The position numbers and the translations under genes are program-made. DNA of 64,000 nt. Source: Marinobacter vinifirmus. GTDB lineage: Bacteria > Pseudomonadota > Gammaproteobacteria > Pseudomonadales > Oleiphilaceae. Below the pieces are notes generated by a model. That model was not told where the DNA came from, searched no databases, and was given only the letters and a program-made list of their open reading frames with translations. Of the stretch, positions 17,368 through 26,227 are shown in pieces (positions within the stretch are counted from its first letter, which is position 1; each line of letters opens with the position of its first letter). The DNA lies in NCBI RefSeq assembly GCF_002258215.1, contig NZ_NEFY01000004.1, positions 124,001 to 188,000 of the forward strand, written 5' to 3'.

Positions 17368-17730
17368 TTACGAGTTGGTTTCGTTTCTCGGGCGCAATGG
17401 CTGGCCGTCAAAGCGGATTCCGGACCAGCCGGTACTGATGAACTGGCGGATGTTGCCGTGGCTGTCGCCGGCCGGGTCGCCCAGTACCTGCTGGTAGTGC
17501 TGGGCAAACAGCTGCAGGGTATCGGCTTCGTTCAGGTTGCAGTACTGGCCCAGGGCAAACACCCGGCAGGAACCGGCGTTCTCGCCGGCCTCGTTACGCA
17601 GCGGACCGTTGTTGAAACCGGTGGGCTGGAACTCGAAGTGCTGGTCGATCAGCGCCAGGGTGTCGTCAAAACTGGCGTGGCCGCCCTGCAGTGAGGCCAG
17701 GTGAATGCGAACGGCTTCAGCAGCGTTCAT
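17368..17730 (-). CDS. HopJ-family protein
   Basis: A 120-residue protein of the HopJ type III effector family (central FQPTGFNNGPLRNEAGENAG, then SCRVFALGQ and NIRQFISTGW). The family is named from a plant-pathogen effector but is widespread in free-living gammaproteobacteria, so an effector role here is unlikely. Its start overlaps the stop of the DUF1244 gene as TAATG, and minC begins 23 bases after it. Function unknown. Confidence 0.85.
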   Translation of the reverse strand: MNAAEAVRIHLASLQGGHASFDDTLALIDQHFEFQPTGFNNGPLRNEAGENAGSCRVFALGQYCNLNEADTLQLFAQHYQQVLGDPAGDSHGNIRQFISTGWSGIRFDGQPLRPRNETNS

Positions 17731-18008
17731 TATTTGTGGTCCTGTTTCGGGCCGGTCTGGTACTTCGCTTTCCAGTCTTCGTAAGGCATGCCGTAGATTT
17801 CTTCACGGGCGGCCGGGTCTGTGATCTCGAACCCGCGTTCGGCGGCTTCGGCGCGGTACCACTTGGACAGACAGTTGCGGCAGAAGCCGGACAGGTTCAT
17901 CAGGTCGATGTTCTGTACGTCGGTGCGCTCGCGCAGGTGCGCAACCAGGCGGCGGAAGGCGGCCGCTTCGATTTCAGTGCGATCATTCTTGGGGATGGGA
18001 TTAGTCAT
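17730..18008 (-). CDS. DUF1244 domain protein
   Basis: A 92-residue small protein of the DUF1244 family: AAAFRRLVAHLRERTDVQNI, LMNLSGFCRNCLSKWY and IYGMPYEDWKAKYQ are the conserved pieces, with two close cysteines (CRNC) that could bind a metal. Role unknown. First gene of a likely run DUF1244-hopJ-minC-minD-minE; overlaps hopJ by one base. Confidence 0.85.
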   Translation of the reverse strand: MTNPIPKNDRTEIEAAAFRRLVAHLRERTDVQNIDLMNLSGFCRNCLSKWYRAEAAERGFEITDPAAREEIYGMPYEDWKAKYQTGPKQDHK

Positions 18009-18083
18009 GGAGCCTCACAGTGATGTACCGGGTTATGTTCTGGGTTTCCTGACATTCTCGGCATGTTACCGTAAGATACAAGG

Positions 18084-18099
18084 CTGTATAAACGTACAG
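18084..18099 (+). promoter_or_regulatory. LexA (SOS) box upstream of dinB
   Basis: CTGTATAAACGTACAG fits the gammaproteobacterial CTGT-N8-ACAG operator exactly and lies 24 bases before the dinB ATG, so dinB should be damage-inducible. Confidence 0.85.
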
Positions 18100-18122
18100 A
18101 TTGTTAACGTGAGCCTGCCTGT

Positions 18123-19187
18123 ATGGCCCAGCGCAAGATCATCCATGTAGATTGCGACTGTTTTTACGCCGCTGTCGAGATGCGTGACGACCCGTCTTTG
18201 CGGGACGTTCCGCTGGCTGTGGGCGGCGCCGGCGGCCGTGGTGTGGTGACTACCTGCAATTATAAGGCCCGGGCTTTTGGCGTGCGCTCGGCCATGCCGG
18301 GCAGCGAAGCCCGGCGTCTGTGCCCCGGGCTGGTGATGGTGCCACCGGACCTGGGCAAGTACCGGGCGGTTTCCCAGCAGGTGATGGCCATTCTTCGTGA
18401 TATGACCGACCTGGTGGAGCCGCTGTCGCTGGATGAAGCCTTCCTGGATGTCTCCGACATTACTGACCATAAAGGCAGTGCCACCCTGATGGCCCGGCAC
18501 CTGCGGGAGCGGGTGAAGCGGGAGGTGGGGATCACCATTTCCGCCGGGGTGGCACCAAACAAGTTCCTGGCCAAGATTGCCAGCGACTGGCGCAAGCCTG
18601 ACGGCCTGTTTGTGATCACGCCGGAGGAGGTGCAGGCGTTTGCAGAGGCGCTGCCGGTGGAAAAACTGTTTGGTGTGGGCCAGGTAACGGCAGGCAAGTT
18701 GCACGCGCTGGGGGTCGAAACCTGTGGTGATATGCAGGCTTTAGGCGCCGATGTGCTGATCGAGAAATTCGGCAAACAGGGCTACCGGCTGTTCGAAATG
18801 GCCCATGGCCGGGATGAGCGCCGGGTGGTGGTGTCGCGGGTGGCGAAATCGGTCAGCGTAGAGCGAACCTTCTCCCAGGATTTGCCGGGCAAGGAGGCGT
18901 GTGAATCGGTGATGCCGGCGCTGGTGGCCGATCTCAACCTGCGCCTGGCCCGCAAGGGCCGGGACAAGCCCATTCACAAACTGTTCGTGAAAATCCGTTA
19001 CAGCGATTTTTCGACTCACACCCTGGAGCGGGTGCGGGACACGGTGGCGGAACCCGCTCCGGAGGATTACCAGCCGTTACTGGATGAGCTGGTCAGCAAC
19101 CGGGATCGGCCGGTGCGGTTAATGGGGGTAGGGGTGCGCTTTCGGAACGACGAAGCGCCGGTTACCCAGCTGCGACTGTTTGACTGA
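18123..19187 (+). CDS. dinB: DNA polymerase IV
   Basis: A 354-residue Y-family translesion polymerase. Catalytic acidic residues are present: D10 in [13 protein letters not shown] and D104-E105 in SLDEAFLDV; the [13 protein letters not shown] steric motif and the C-terminal little-finger domain are complete. It copies past damaged bases with low fidelity. Preceded by a consensus SOS box. Its last 26 bases overlap the convergent PAP2 gene. Confidence 0.96.
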   Translation: MAQRKIIHVDCDCFYAAVEMRDDPSLRDVPLAVGGAGGRGVVTTCNYKARAFGVRSAMPGSEARRLCPGLVMVPPDLGKYRAVSQQVMAILRDMTDLVEPLSLDEAFLDVSDITDHKGSATLMARHLRERVKREVGITISAGVAPNKFLAKIASDWRKPDGLFVITPEEVQAFAEALPVEKLFGVGQVTAGKLHALGVETCGDMQALGADVLIEKFGKQGYRLFEMAHGRDERRVVVSRVAKSVSVERTFSQDLPGKEACESVMPALVADLNLRLARKGRDKPIHKLFVKIRYSDFSTHTLERVRDTVAEPAPEDYQPLLDELVSNRDRPVRLMGVGVRFRNDEAPVTQLRLFD

Positions 19188-19743
19188 GCTGCAGCAGATC
19201 GCCGAACAGCTGTACCGAAGTCCAGCCCATCAGGCCGCCAATCAGGGCGCCGGCCGCCACGTCACTCGGATAGTGCAGCCCCAGTACCACCCGGGAGGCG
19301 GCTACAGACAGGGTAAATGGCAGGATGGCCCAGGCCAGCGCCGGCAGGGTGGCAAACAGCATGGCCTGGAAACACACCGCGTGCAGGGTGTGGCCCGACG
19401 GGAAGCTGTAGCGATCCAGTGGGGGTGTAGCGCAGTTGATGGCCGGGAAAGAAATAAATGGCCGCTCGCGGATCAGCCAGTGCTTGAGGCCTTTATAGCT
19501 AATGGTGCAGGTCAGCCCGGTAAACGCCATCAGTACAGCGATGTTCTGGCCGTGGGCCGGTGCCATAAAGGGAATAGAGAGAATCAGTGCGTACCAGAAC
19601 CAGCCATCACCCAGCCGGCTGACCAGCTGGAAGTAGCCTTTTACCGGCCGGAAACGAATGGTGCGGTTGATGGACTGGCACAGGGCGTATTCACGCTGGT
19701 CGGCCAGTTCAAAGAGTCTGGATGCTTTGCTTGTTGACGCCAT
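19162..19743 (-). CDS. PAP2-family membrane phosphatase
   Basis: A 193-residue membrane protein with the three PAP2 acid-phosphatase motifs: [13 protein letters not shown] (with catalytic His) and [12 protein letters not shown]. About five membrane helices are visible. It probably dephosphorylates a lipid phosphate such as phosphatidate, undecaprenyl-PP or PGP. Its start lies 35 bases inside the 3' end of the upstream glycosyltransferase gene, pointing to translational coupling and a shared lipid or glycolipid role. 3' end overlaps dinB. Confidence 0.88.
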   Translation of the reverse strand: MASTSKASRLFELADQREYALCQSINRTIRFRPVKGYFQLVSRLGDGWFWYALILSIPFMAPAHGQNIAVLMAFTGLTCTISYKGLKHWLIRERPFISFPAINCATPPLDRYSFPSGHTLHAVCFQAMLFATLPALAWAILPFTLSVAASRVVLGLHYPSDVAAGALIGGLMGWTSVQLFGDLLQLSQTVAAG

Positions 19744-20956
19744 GGTATCGGGCCTGTGCAGGTTGGTTGAGTACCAGTTGTTCGAATTGTTCTATCTGGC
19801 TGTGCCAGCTCAGCTCCAGTGCGTCCAGCCGGGCCTGGGCCCGGATCCGTTGCAGCAGGCTGGGTTGGTCTGCCAGTCGCAGGGCGTTGTTGATAAAGCT
19901 TTCGTCTTCGGTGAGCGGCGCTTTCAGGCCGTTCTCCTCGTGCCGGATGTGTTCCGCCGCAGCGGCATCGTCAAACGCCACTACCGCCAGGCCGCTGGCC
20001 ATGGCTTCCAGCACCACGTTGCCGAAGGTGTCGGTTTTGCTGGGGAACAGGAACAGGTCGCCGGAGGCATAGTGCCGGGCCAGATCGTCGCCTTGCCGGG
20101 TACCACAGAAAATGTAGTCCGGGTGTCGCTCTTCCAGCTGTCGCCGCAGTGGCCCATCGCCCACCAGGATAAATCGGGCGTTGGCATGCAGGCCTTTGAT
20201 GCGCTCGAAGCAGGCCACGGCTTTGCGGATGTTTTTTTCCAGTGCCAGGCGCCCCACATAGAGCACGGCTTTGTCGTTTTCGCCCAGGCCCCAGCCCTTG
20301 CGCAGGCCTTCATCACGCTTGTGGGGAGTAAAGCGCTGACAATCCACGCCCCGGGCCCACAGGCCGGCGTTGGTGATGCCCATGCTGCGGGTAACCGCCT
20401 GCATTTTCCGGGTTGGCACCAGGGTCAGGGCCGTGCGGTTATGGAACCAGCGGCCGTAGGCGCACAGCAGGCGTTCCAGTGCGCCCACGCCGTAGTAGCG
20501 GGAGTAGCTGTGAAAGTTGGTGTGGAAGCCGGAGATGACGGGGATCTGCAGTTTTCGTGCGGCAGACACCGCGGCAATCCCGAGGGGCCCCTGGGTTGCC
20601 ACGTAAACGGCATCCGGCCGGCGGTTCTGCCACAAATTCTTCAGGGTGGAGGGGCGGCACAGGCCGAACTGCAGGTCTTTGTAGCCGGGCAGGGGCAGGC
20701 CGGAAACAATCAGCTGCCGGGAACACAGGCCGTCGCCGTTACAGTCGAACAGGCCGTTGCCTTCCCGGCGCTGGCCAGGGCGAACCACCGTAACCGCATG
20801 CCCACGCTGCACCAGCCCCTGGCACAGGTGCTTCATGGTGTTGGCCACGCCATTGATTTCCGGCGGAAACGTCTCGGAAACAATGGTAATGTGGTGCGCG
20901 CGCCGGTCAGTTGGCGGGAGTTCTGTCACGGCTTGTCCTGAAGGTTTTTCTGTCAT
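19709..20956 (-). CDS. GT4-family glycosyltransferase
   Basis: About 415 residues, retaining GT-B transferase: N-terminal ITIVSETFPPEINGVANTM, GFHTNFHSYSRYYG, and C-terminal donor-site LFLFPSKTDTFGNVVLEAMASG (pieces: LFLFPSKTDTFGN, VVLEAMASG). It resembles mannosyl/glucosyl transferases acting on diacylglycerol lipids. The start is uncertain: ATG at 20956 has GGAGG only one base upstream, whereas GTG at 20929 has AGGA six bases upstream and may be the true start. Next gene on the strand is the overlapping PAP2 phosphatase. Confidence 0.85.
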   Translation of the reverse strand: MTEKPSGQAVTELPPTDRRAHHITIVSETFPPEINGVANTMKHLCQGLVQRGHAVTVVRPGQRREGNGLFDCNGDGLCSRQLIVSGLPLPGYKDLQFGLCRPSTLKNLWQNRRPDAVYVATQGPLGIAAVSAARKLQIPVISGFHTNFHSYSRYYGVGALERLLCAYGRWFHNRTALTLVPTRKMQAVTRSMGITNAGLWARGVDCQRFTPHKRDEGLRKGWGLGENDKAVLYVGRLALEKNIRKAVACFERIKGLHANARFILVGDGPLRRQLEERHPDYIFCGTRQGDDLARHYASGDLFLFPSKTDTFGNVVLEAMASGLAVVAFDDAAAAEHIRHEENGLKAPLTEDESFINNALRLADQPSLLQRIRAQARLDALELSWHSQIEQFEQLVLNQPAQARYHGVNKQSIQTL

Positions 20957-21057
20957 GCCTCCACTATGGAAACCGGCCATGACAGTAATGCGACAGCCCT
21001 GTGACAATCCCTTTACGTATTGTGGTTACTGATCTCTCATGCAAACGAGGAGAATTC

Positions 21058-22095
21058 ATGCAAACGCGAAAACTTGGAAACACCGACATTGATGTCAGTC
21101 TGATTTGCCTGGGCACCATGACCTGGGGCGAACAGAATACCGAGCAGGAAGCGTTTGAGCAGCTGGACTACGCCACCGGCGCCGGCATCAACTTTATCGA
21201 CGCCGCCGAGATGTACCCGGTGCCGCCCCGGGCTGAAACCCAGGGCCTGACCGAAACCTACCTGGGCAACTGGCTGGCCAGCCGGGGCAAGCGGGATGAC
21301 CTGGTGATTGCCAGCAAGGTGGCAGGCCCCGGCAATGGCCTCGGTTACCTGCGTGGCGGCCCCAGGCTGACCCGGGATCACATCCGTGAAGCCTGCGAAA
21401 GCAGCTTGAAGCGCCTGCAAACGGATTATATCGATTTGTACCAGGTGCACTGGCCGGATCGCAGCGCCAATTTCTTCGGCAAGCTGGGTTATGTGCGCAA
21501 CCCCAGTGAAACCATGACGCCCATCGAGGAAACCCTGGGTGCCCTGGACGAGCTGGTCAAAGAGGGCAAAATACGCCACGTGGGCCTGTCGAACGAGACG
21601 CCCTGGGGCACCATGGAATACCTGCGGCTGTCACGCGAGAATGGCTGGCCCCGGGTGGTGTCTATCCAGAACCCGTACAGCCTGCTGAACCGTTCGTTCG
21701 AATCCGGACTGGCCGAATTTGCTCACCGTGAAGGCACCGGGCTGCTGGCGTATTCGCCGCTGGCCTTCGGCATGCTTACCGGCAAGTACCTGGGTGGCAA
21801 GTGGCCGGAAAAGGCGCGGCTGACCCTGTATGAGCGTTTCAGCCGGTACACCGGAGAGCATGCTGCCGACGCCACCCGGGCCTATTGCGAACTGGCGCAC
21901 CAGAATGGCCTGTCGCCAGCGCAGATGGCGCTGGCCTGGGTAAACAGCCGGGAGTTTGTTACCAGCAATATCATCGGCGCCACCAGCATGGAGCAGCTGA
22001 AGGAGAACATCGGTTCTGCCGAGATTAACCTGAGCCAGGACCTGGTCGCTGCGATTGAGGCGATCCACGCCGAGTTCACCTACCCCTGCCCGTGA
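21058..22095 (+). CDS. tas: aldo/keto reductase Tas
   Basis: A 345-residue NADP(H)-dependent aldo/keto reductase close to E. coli Tas (346 residues): MQTRKLGNTDIDVSLICLGTMTWGEQN at the start (given as MQTRKLGN / CLGTMTWGEQN), FIDAAEMYPVPPRAETQGL with the catalytic Tyr, K in IASKV, and YQVHWPDR. An ideal AGGAG sits eight bases before the ATG at 21058, so longer upstream readings are not used. Substrate in vivo is unknown; in E. coli it is tied loosely to tyrosine/NAD-redox phenotypes. Confidence 0.92.
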   Translation: MQTRKLGNTDIDVSLICLGTMTWGEQNTEQEAFEQLDYATGAGINFIDAAEMYPVPPRAETQGLTETYLGNWLASRGKRDDLVIASKVAGPGNGLGYLRGGPRLTRDHIREACESSLKRLQTDYIDLYQVHWPDRSANFFGKLGYVRNPSETMTPIEETLGALDELVKEGKIRHVGLSNETPWGTMEYLRLSRENGWPRVVSIQNPYSLLNRSFESGLAEFAHREGTGLLAYSPLAFGMLTGKYLGGKWPEKARLTLYERFSRYTGEHAADATRAYCELAHQNGLSPAQMALAWVNSREFVTSNIIGATSMEQLKENIGSAEINLSQDLVAAIEAIHAEFTYPCP

Positions 22096-22171
22096 TCGGT
22101 GTTGCCCGGGTAACCGGGCAAATGTTACAGAATGCAAAATAACTGATCATTTCTTGACAAAAAAGTGCCGT

Positions 22172-22197
22172 AAATGCGCCAGATTGCTGGCGCATTT
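22172..22197. terminator. hairpin after tas
   Basis: An 11-bp perfect stem (22172-22182 with 22187-22197) and 4-base loop ATTG, 77 bases past the tas stop. The 3' arm ends in ATTT with no longer U-run; on the minus strand a T-run follows a few bases later. Probably a transcription end or mRNA 3' structure. Confidence 0.5.
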
Positions 22198-22291
22198 GTG
22201 TGCAAATTCACATCAATTTCATGGATAATCACTAGACTTTCGTACAGTAGCCTTTCGGCCAAATAAACGACCCCAGGTTTTTTGTTTTGTC

Positions 22292-22645
22292 ATGATTATT
22301 CGTCTGTTTCTGATTCTTCTGGCGCTTAACCTGGTTGCCTTCGCGGTGCGCGCAGAGGCGACCGAGCCGGTGTTGTCCGAGCCTATGCTGTCGGAGCGCA
22401 TGATGGCCGAGCGTGATGGTGCCATGTCGCCCGAAGATATCTACGAATTCCAGGAATGGATGTCTGGCGATGTTGAAGAAGGCCGCAGTGATGCCTTCGC
22501 AGCCATTGGCTCCAGGCTTCTGAGCCACGGCCTTGTGCGCTCCCGCAATTCCGGTAAATCCTACGCATCTGACGGTGCCCAGGCTGACCACGGTATTGCC
22601 CTGCTCAATGAAGGTGCGTGCCTGAACCTGCGCTGGAATTTCTGA
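22292..22645 (+). CDS. small exported protein of unknown function
   Basis: A 117-residue ORF with a clear Sec signal peptide (MIIRLFLILLALNLVAFAVRA, cleaved near AEA, about residue 21) and an acidic mature part (SPEDIYEFQEWMSGDVEEG). I do not recognise a family. It stands alone between tas and the acetyl-CoA hydrolase gene. A competing minus-strand ORF covers the same DNA but lacks any leader or RBS. Upstream sequence has only a weak AGG about 14 bases from the ATG, so expression level and exact start are uncertain. Confidence 0.55.
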   Translation: MIIRLFLILLALNLVAFAVRAEATEPVLSEPMLSERMMAERDGAMSPEDIYEFQEWMSGDVEEGRSDAFAAIGSRLLSHGLVRSRNSGKSYASDGAQADHGIALLNEGACLNLRWNF

Positions 22646-22759
22646 TCCCCTTTTTTGCCCCTCCTTTCTGCCGTTTCTCCTGATCTGACGCATTGTCAGC
22701 CTCGTTTGCTCGTGTGATCATCACGACTGTTGAGATTCTCATCGAACGAGGAGCCGGAA

Positions 22760-24973
22760 ATGGCCGAGCAGAACGGAATCTATTCCGATAACGCAAATGA
22801 CTGTGTAGACCGCGTGATCGAGCGGGTAGGCAAGCGGATTACCCTCGGGTTGCCGCTCGGGCTGGGCAAGCCGGTGCGCTTTGTGAACGCCCTCTACCAG
22901 CGCGCCAAGGACGACCCGGAAATCCAGTTGCACATTGTCACCGCTTTGTCCCTGCTTGCGCCGGAAGGCAGCTCCTCCCTTGAAAAACGCTTTATGGGCC
23001 CGTTTGCACGGCGGCTTTACGGCAACATTCCCGAGCTGGCCTACGCCCGGGATGTGACCAACAACCGGTTGCCGGCAAACGTGACCGTGTCTGAATTCTT
23101 CTTCAAGGCCGGCAGTTACCTGAATAACCGGGACCAGCAGCGCAATTACGTATGCACCAACTACACCCATGCGGTGCGTGACCTGATGGCCCAGGGCATC
23201 AACGTGATCGGCCAGTTGATGTCGCCGGGCGCCGAACACGACAGGCCCGGCGAGTTGAGCTTCAGCTGTAACCCGGACCTGACGCTGGATATCCTGCCTT
23301 TGATGCGGGAGCGGGAAGCGCAGGGCACCCCGGTGGCCATCGTGGGCGAAGTAAACAGCAACCTGCCCTGGTTCGGCCACGACGCGGCGGTGCCCGAGAA
23401 CCAGTTCGATGTGGTGCTGGCAGATTCCAGAACCGATTATCCCCTGTTTTCAGCACCCCAGATGGCGGTCAGCCCCGCCGACCATATGATCGGCTTTTAC
23501 GCCAGCACATTGCTTAAAGATGGTGGCACGCTTCAGGTGGGCATCGGTTCCCTGGGGGCCGCGCTGGTGCACAATGCCATTCTGCGCCACCACAGCAATG
23601 ACGCCTGGCAGGCGGTGTACAAACACCTGAACGTGGCGGAAGAGTTCCCGGTGGCCAGCGAGTCTGGCGGTACCGGCCGCTTTGACGAGGGACTGTACGG
23701 CTGCAGCGAAATGATGGTGGACGGCTTTCTGTACCTGATGCAGGAAGGCATCCTGGAGCGGGAGGTGTTCGACGACGCCCGCCTGCAAGAGCTGATCAAT
23801 CAGGGCGATATCAGCGGGCAGCCTTCGCTGGATATGCTGGATGCACTGCTCAAGGAAGGGCTGATCGAGTCACCCCTTCGGGCCCGGGACCTGCAGTGGC
23901 TGATCCGCTACGGGGTGATCCGAGCCGGTGTCGAGTTACGCGGCGGGCGACTGGTTCTGGATGAACAGCTATCGGTTCAGGCCGACCTGGCCGATGCGGA
24001 AACCCGTCAGGCACTGGCAGAGCATGCCCTTGGGGACAAACTGGCGGGCGGCATTGTCATGCACGGCGGTTTCTATGTGGGCCCCGAGAAGTTCTACCAG
24101 GCCCTGAGGGAATTGCCCCCGGAGCAGCGGGACCGCGTATGCATGACCAGCGTGAACTATATTAACCACCTGTATGACCACCGCTTCGGTAACCAGCGGC
24201 TGAAAGCCGCCCAGCGGGTTCACAGCCGGTTTATCAATTCTGCGATGATGTACACACTGAACGGCGCGGCGGTGTCTGACGGCCTGGCCGATGGCCGCGT
24301 GGTCAGCGGTGTGGGTGGCCAGTACAACTTTGTCTCCATGGCCCATGAGCTGCCGGGTGCCCGGTCTATCCTGGCCCTGCGGGCAACCCGTGTATCCCGC
24401 GGCGAAACCGTTTCCAACATCGTCTATAACTACGCCCACTGCACCATTCCCCGGCACCTCCGGGACATTGTGATCACCGAATACGGCATTGCTGACCTGA
24501 GGGGCCAGAGCGACGAGCAGGTGATGCTGCGGCTGATCCGCATTGCAGATGCCCGTTTCCAGGAAGGGCTGCTGAAACAGGCCAAGCAGGCCGGCAAGGT
24601 GCGGGCTGACTTCAAGATACCGGCACACTGGAAAGACAACACGCCGGCGGCCGTGCGTAACGCCATGAATGCGGCGGGTGAGGGCGACTGGTTCCCGGCC
24701 TTCCCGTTCGGCCGGGATTTCACCGACGAAGAACTGACACTGGGGAAAGCCCTTAAGGGGCTGAAGGCCGCAACCGGCTCCCGTCGTGGTAAACTCGCCA
24801 CCCTCTGGCAGGCCCTGCGGGCCGAGGATGAGGAAGGTCGCTACCAGGCGCTGCTTGAGCGCATGGGGCTGCAGCGGCCCTCCGGGTTGCGGGAAAAGCT
24901 GGACCGCAAGCTGGTCATCCACGGCCTTGAACGCCTGGAAACTCCGACACCGACAGGAAAGCCGAAAAACTGA
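22760..24973 (+). CDS. acetyl-CoA hydrolase/transferase family protein (long form)
   Basis: A 737-residue class I CoA-transferase-fold enzyme. The C-terminal catalytic half has GVGGQYNFVSMAHELPGA, RVSRGETVSNIV and VITEYGIADLRGQSDEQV as in acetyl-CoA hydrolase/transferases. It is longer than the roughly 500-residue ACH1/Cat1 type, with an inserted helical region near 330-420 (DDARLQELINQGDISG...). GAGGAG precedes the ATG at 22760. It likely moves CoA between short acyl groups or hydrolyses acyl-CoA; the substrate is not known. Stop overlaps the SlyD-type gene as TGATG. Confidence 0.88.
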   Translation: MAEQNGIYSDNANDCVDRVIERVGKRITLGLPLGLGKPVRFVNALYQRAKDDPEIQLHIVTALSLLAPEGSSSLEKRFMGPFARRLYGNIPELAYARDVTNNRLPANVTVSEFFFKAGSYLNNRDQQRNYVCTNYTHAVRDLMAQGINVIGQLMSPGAEHDRPGELSFSCNPDLTLDILPLMREREAQGTPVAIVGEVNSNLPWFGHDAAVPENQFDVVLADSRTDYPLFSAPQMAVSPADHMIGFYASTLLKDGGTLQVGIGSLGAALVHNAILRHHSNDAWQAVYKHLNVAEEFPVASESGGTGRFDEGLYGCSEMMVDGFLYLMQEGILEREVFDDARLQELINQGDISGQPSLDMLDALLKEGLIESPLRARDLQWLIRYGVIRAGVELRGGRLVLDEQLSVQADLADAETRQALAEHALGDKLAGGIVMHGGFYVGPEKFYQALRELPPEQRDRVCMTSVNYINHLYDHRFGNQRLKAAQRVHSRFINSAMMYTLNGAAVSDGLADGRVVSGVGGQYNFVSMAHELPGARSILALRATRVSRGETVSNIVYNYAHCTIPRHLRDIVITEYGIADLRGQSDEQVMLRLIRIADARFQEGLLKQAKQAGKVRADFKIPAHWKDNTPAAVRNAMNAAGEGDWFPAFPFGRDFTDEELTLGKALKGLKAATGSRRGKLATLWQALRAEDEEGRYQALLERMGLQRPSGLREKLDRKLVIHGLERLETPTPTGKPKN

Positions 24974-25449
24974 TGCAAGCACAAACCCCGCAAGAAAAGC
25001 CGGAAGTCTTTACCGTCCACTATGTGCTGAAAAACCGCATTGGCGAACTGGTGGATACCTCGGAAGGCAGCGAGCCGCTGCACTTTCTTTATGGTTCGCC
25101 AGAGATTATCGAAGGTATCCAGGAAGCGGTGAAAGACCGCAAGGTGGGAGACTGCCTGGAAGTGACGATTCCGCCGGAGATGGCCTACGGTGAATACCGG
25201 GACGAACTGGTACGCAAGGTGCCCCGCTCGCTGTTCGAAGGGGTGGAAAACCTGGATGTGGGTATGCGCTTCCAGACCAATTCCGGTGACGAAGCCCAGG
25301 TGGTCCAGGTGGTCGCGATTGACGGCAACCTGGTGAAGGTTGACGCCAACCACCCGTTGGCAGGATTCACCCTGTATTTTGACCTGGAAATCGTCGGTCG
25401 CCGCGAGGCTACGGAAGACGAGATAGCCCAGGGCCGGCCGTTGTTCTGA
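24973..25449 (+). CDS. slyD: FKBP-type peptidyl-prolyl isomerase, SlyD-like
   Basis: A 158-residue SlyD-type isomerase/chaperone: FKBP core interrupted by the insert-in-flap domain (PPEMAYGEYRDELVRKVPR), closing with ANHPLAGFTLYFDLEIV. It lacks the His/Cys-rich metal-binding tail of E. coli SlyD. One-base overlap with the CoA-hydrolase gene indicates co-translation. Its final 41 bases overlap the convergent acyltransferase gene. Confidence 0.88.
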   Translation: MQAQTPQEKPEVFTVHYVLKNRIGELVDTSEGSEPLHFLYGSPEIIEGIQEAVKDRKVGDCLEVTIPPEMAYGEYRDELVRKVPRSLFEGVENLDVGMRFQTNSGDEAQVVQVVAIDGNLVKVDANHPLAGFTLYFDLEIVGRREATEDEIAQGRPLF

Positions 25450-26221
25450 CCGGCAGCGGTTCGCAGGTATCGAATTCGCCGGAATGAATCCGCTTCAGGC
25501 CGGCGCTGATCTCCTGGTGGATATGACGGCTAAGTTCGTTCACCGGCTGGTCTGCCGTGACCGGCGGGTGAAACACGATCTCGATGCAGGTTGGCGGCAG
25601 GCTGAGCAAGCGCACCAGGTGCCGCTGGAAGCTGTCGTCACCTACAAAGGGCGCAACCGGGTCTGGCCGCTGGTTACGCCGGTAACCGATGGTGACCGGC
25701 TGAACAGGAACCCCGGCGTCCCGCGCCGCAGTCAGCAATAACCCGTGCATCGGCAATACTGCAAGCCCGGAACTGGTGGTGCCTTCCGGGAACACCAGGA
25801 CCGATTCCCCCGCCTGCAGGTGCTCCACCATTGTTTTCTTTATTCTCCGTGCCTGGCCGCCACCGCGTTTGATAAACAGGGTGCCGGCCTGCCGGGCCAG
25901 CCATCCGATCACCGGCCAGTTGCCAACTTCAGCCTTGGACAGAAACCGCAACGGGGTGAGGCTGCCGAGTGCCGGAATGTCTGACCAGCTGATGTGATTG
26001 GCTACGTACAGGGCATTGCCGGAGGTTGGCTGGCCGTGCACCTGTACCTGCCAGCCCAGGCACCGGCAAGCCTGCCGGAAACAGAAGGTGGCCCAGGGGT
26101 TCTTGTCTGTGGGCTGCTTCCTGACCCGGTCGGCTGCTAACAAAGCCAGGGTCAGCACACAGGTGCCACACAGGAACAGGGCGAAGGCCAGCAACCGGGT
26201 GGCCAGTCGAATCCCGCTCAT
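25409..26221 (-). CDS. olsA: PlsC-family acyltransferase, probable OlsA (lyso-ornithine lipid O-acyltransferase)
   Basis: A 270-residue membrane-bound O-acyltransferase with the PlsC motifs NHISWSDI (HX4D), FPEGTTSSG and the VPVQPVTIGY region, and one N-terminal membrane segment. It follows by six bases a GNAT gene resembling OlsB, and the pair is the standard ornithine-lipid pathway: OlsB acylates ornithine, OlsA adds the second chain. On sequence alone it could be a general 1-acylglycerol-3-phosphate acyltransferase; the neighbour favours OlsA. Confidence 0.82.
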   Translation of the reverse strand: MSGIRLATRLLAFALFLCGTCVLTLALLAADRVRKQPTDKNPWATFCFRQACRCLGWQVQVHGQPTSGNALYVANHISWSDIPALGSLTPLRFLSKAEVGNWPVIGWLARQAGTLFIKRGGGQARRIKKTMVEHLQAGESVLVFPEGTTSSGLAVLPMHGLLLTAARDAGVPVQPVTIGYRRNQRPDPVAPFVGDDSFQRHLVRLLSLPPTCIEIVFHPPVTADQPVNELSRHIHQEISAGLKRIHSGEFDTCEPLPVRTTAGPGLSRLP

Positions 26222-26227
26222 CGCAAC

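Noticed and set aside
17368..17730. HopJ as evidence of a type III secretion system
   Set aside because: The family is broadly distributed in non-pathogens, and no secretion genes or chaperone are nearby.
22154..22182. TTGACA at 22154 as a -35 box for the small exported protein
   Set aside because: No -10-like hexamer at 16-18 bases spacing; the DNA there forms the hairpin at 22172-22197 instead.
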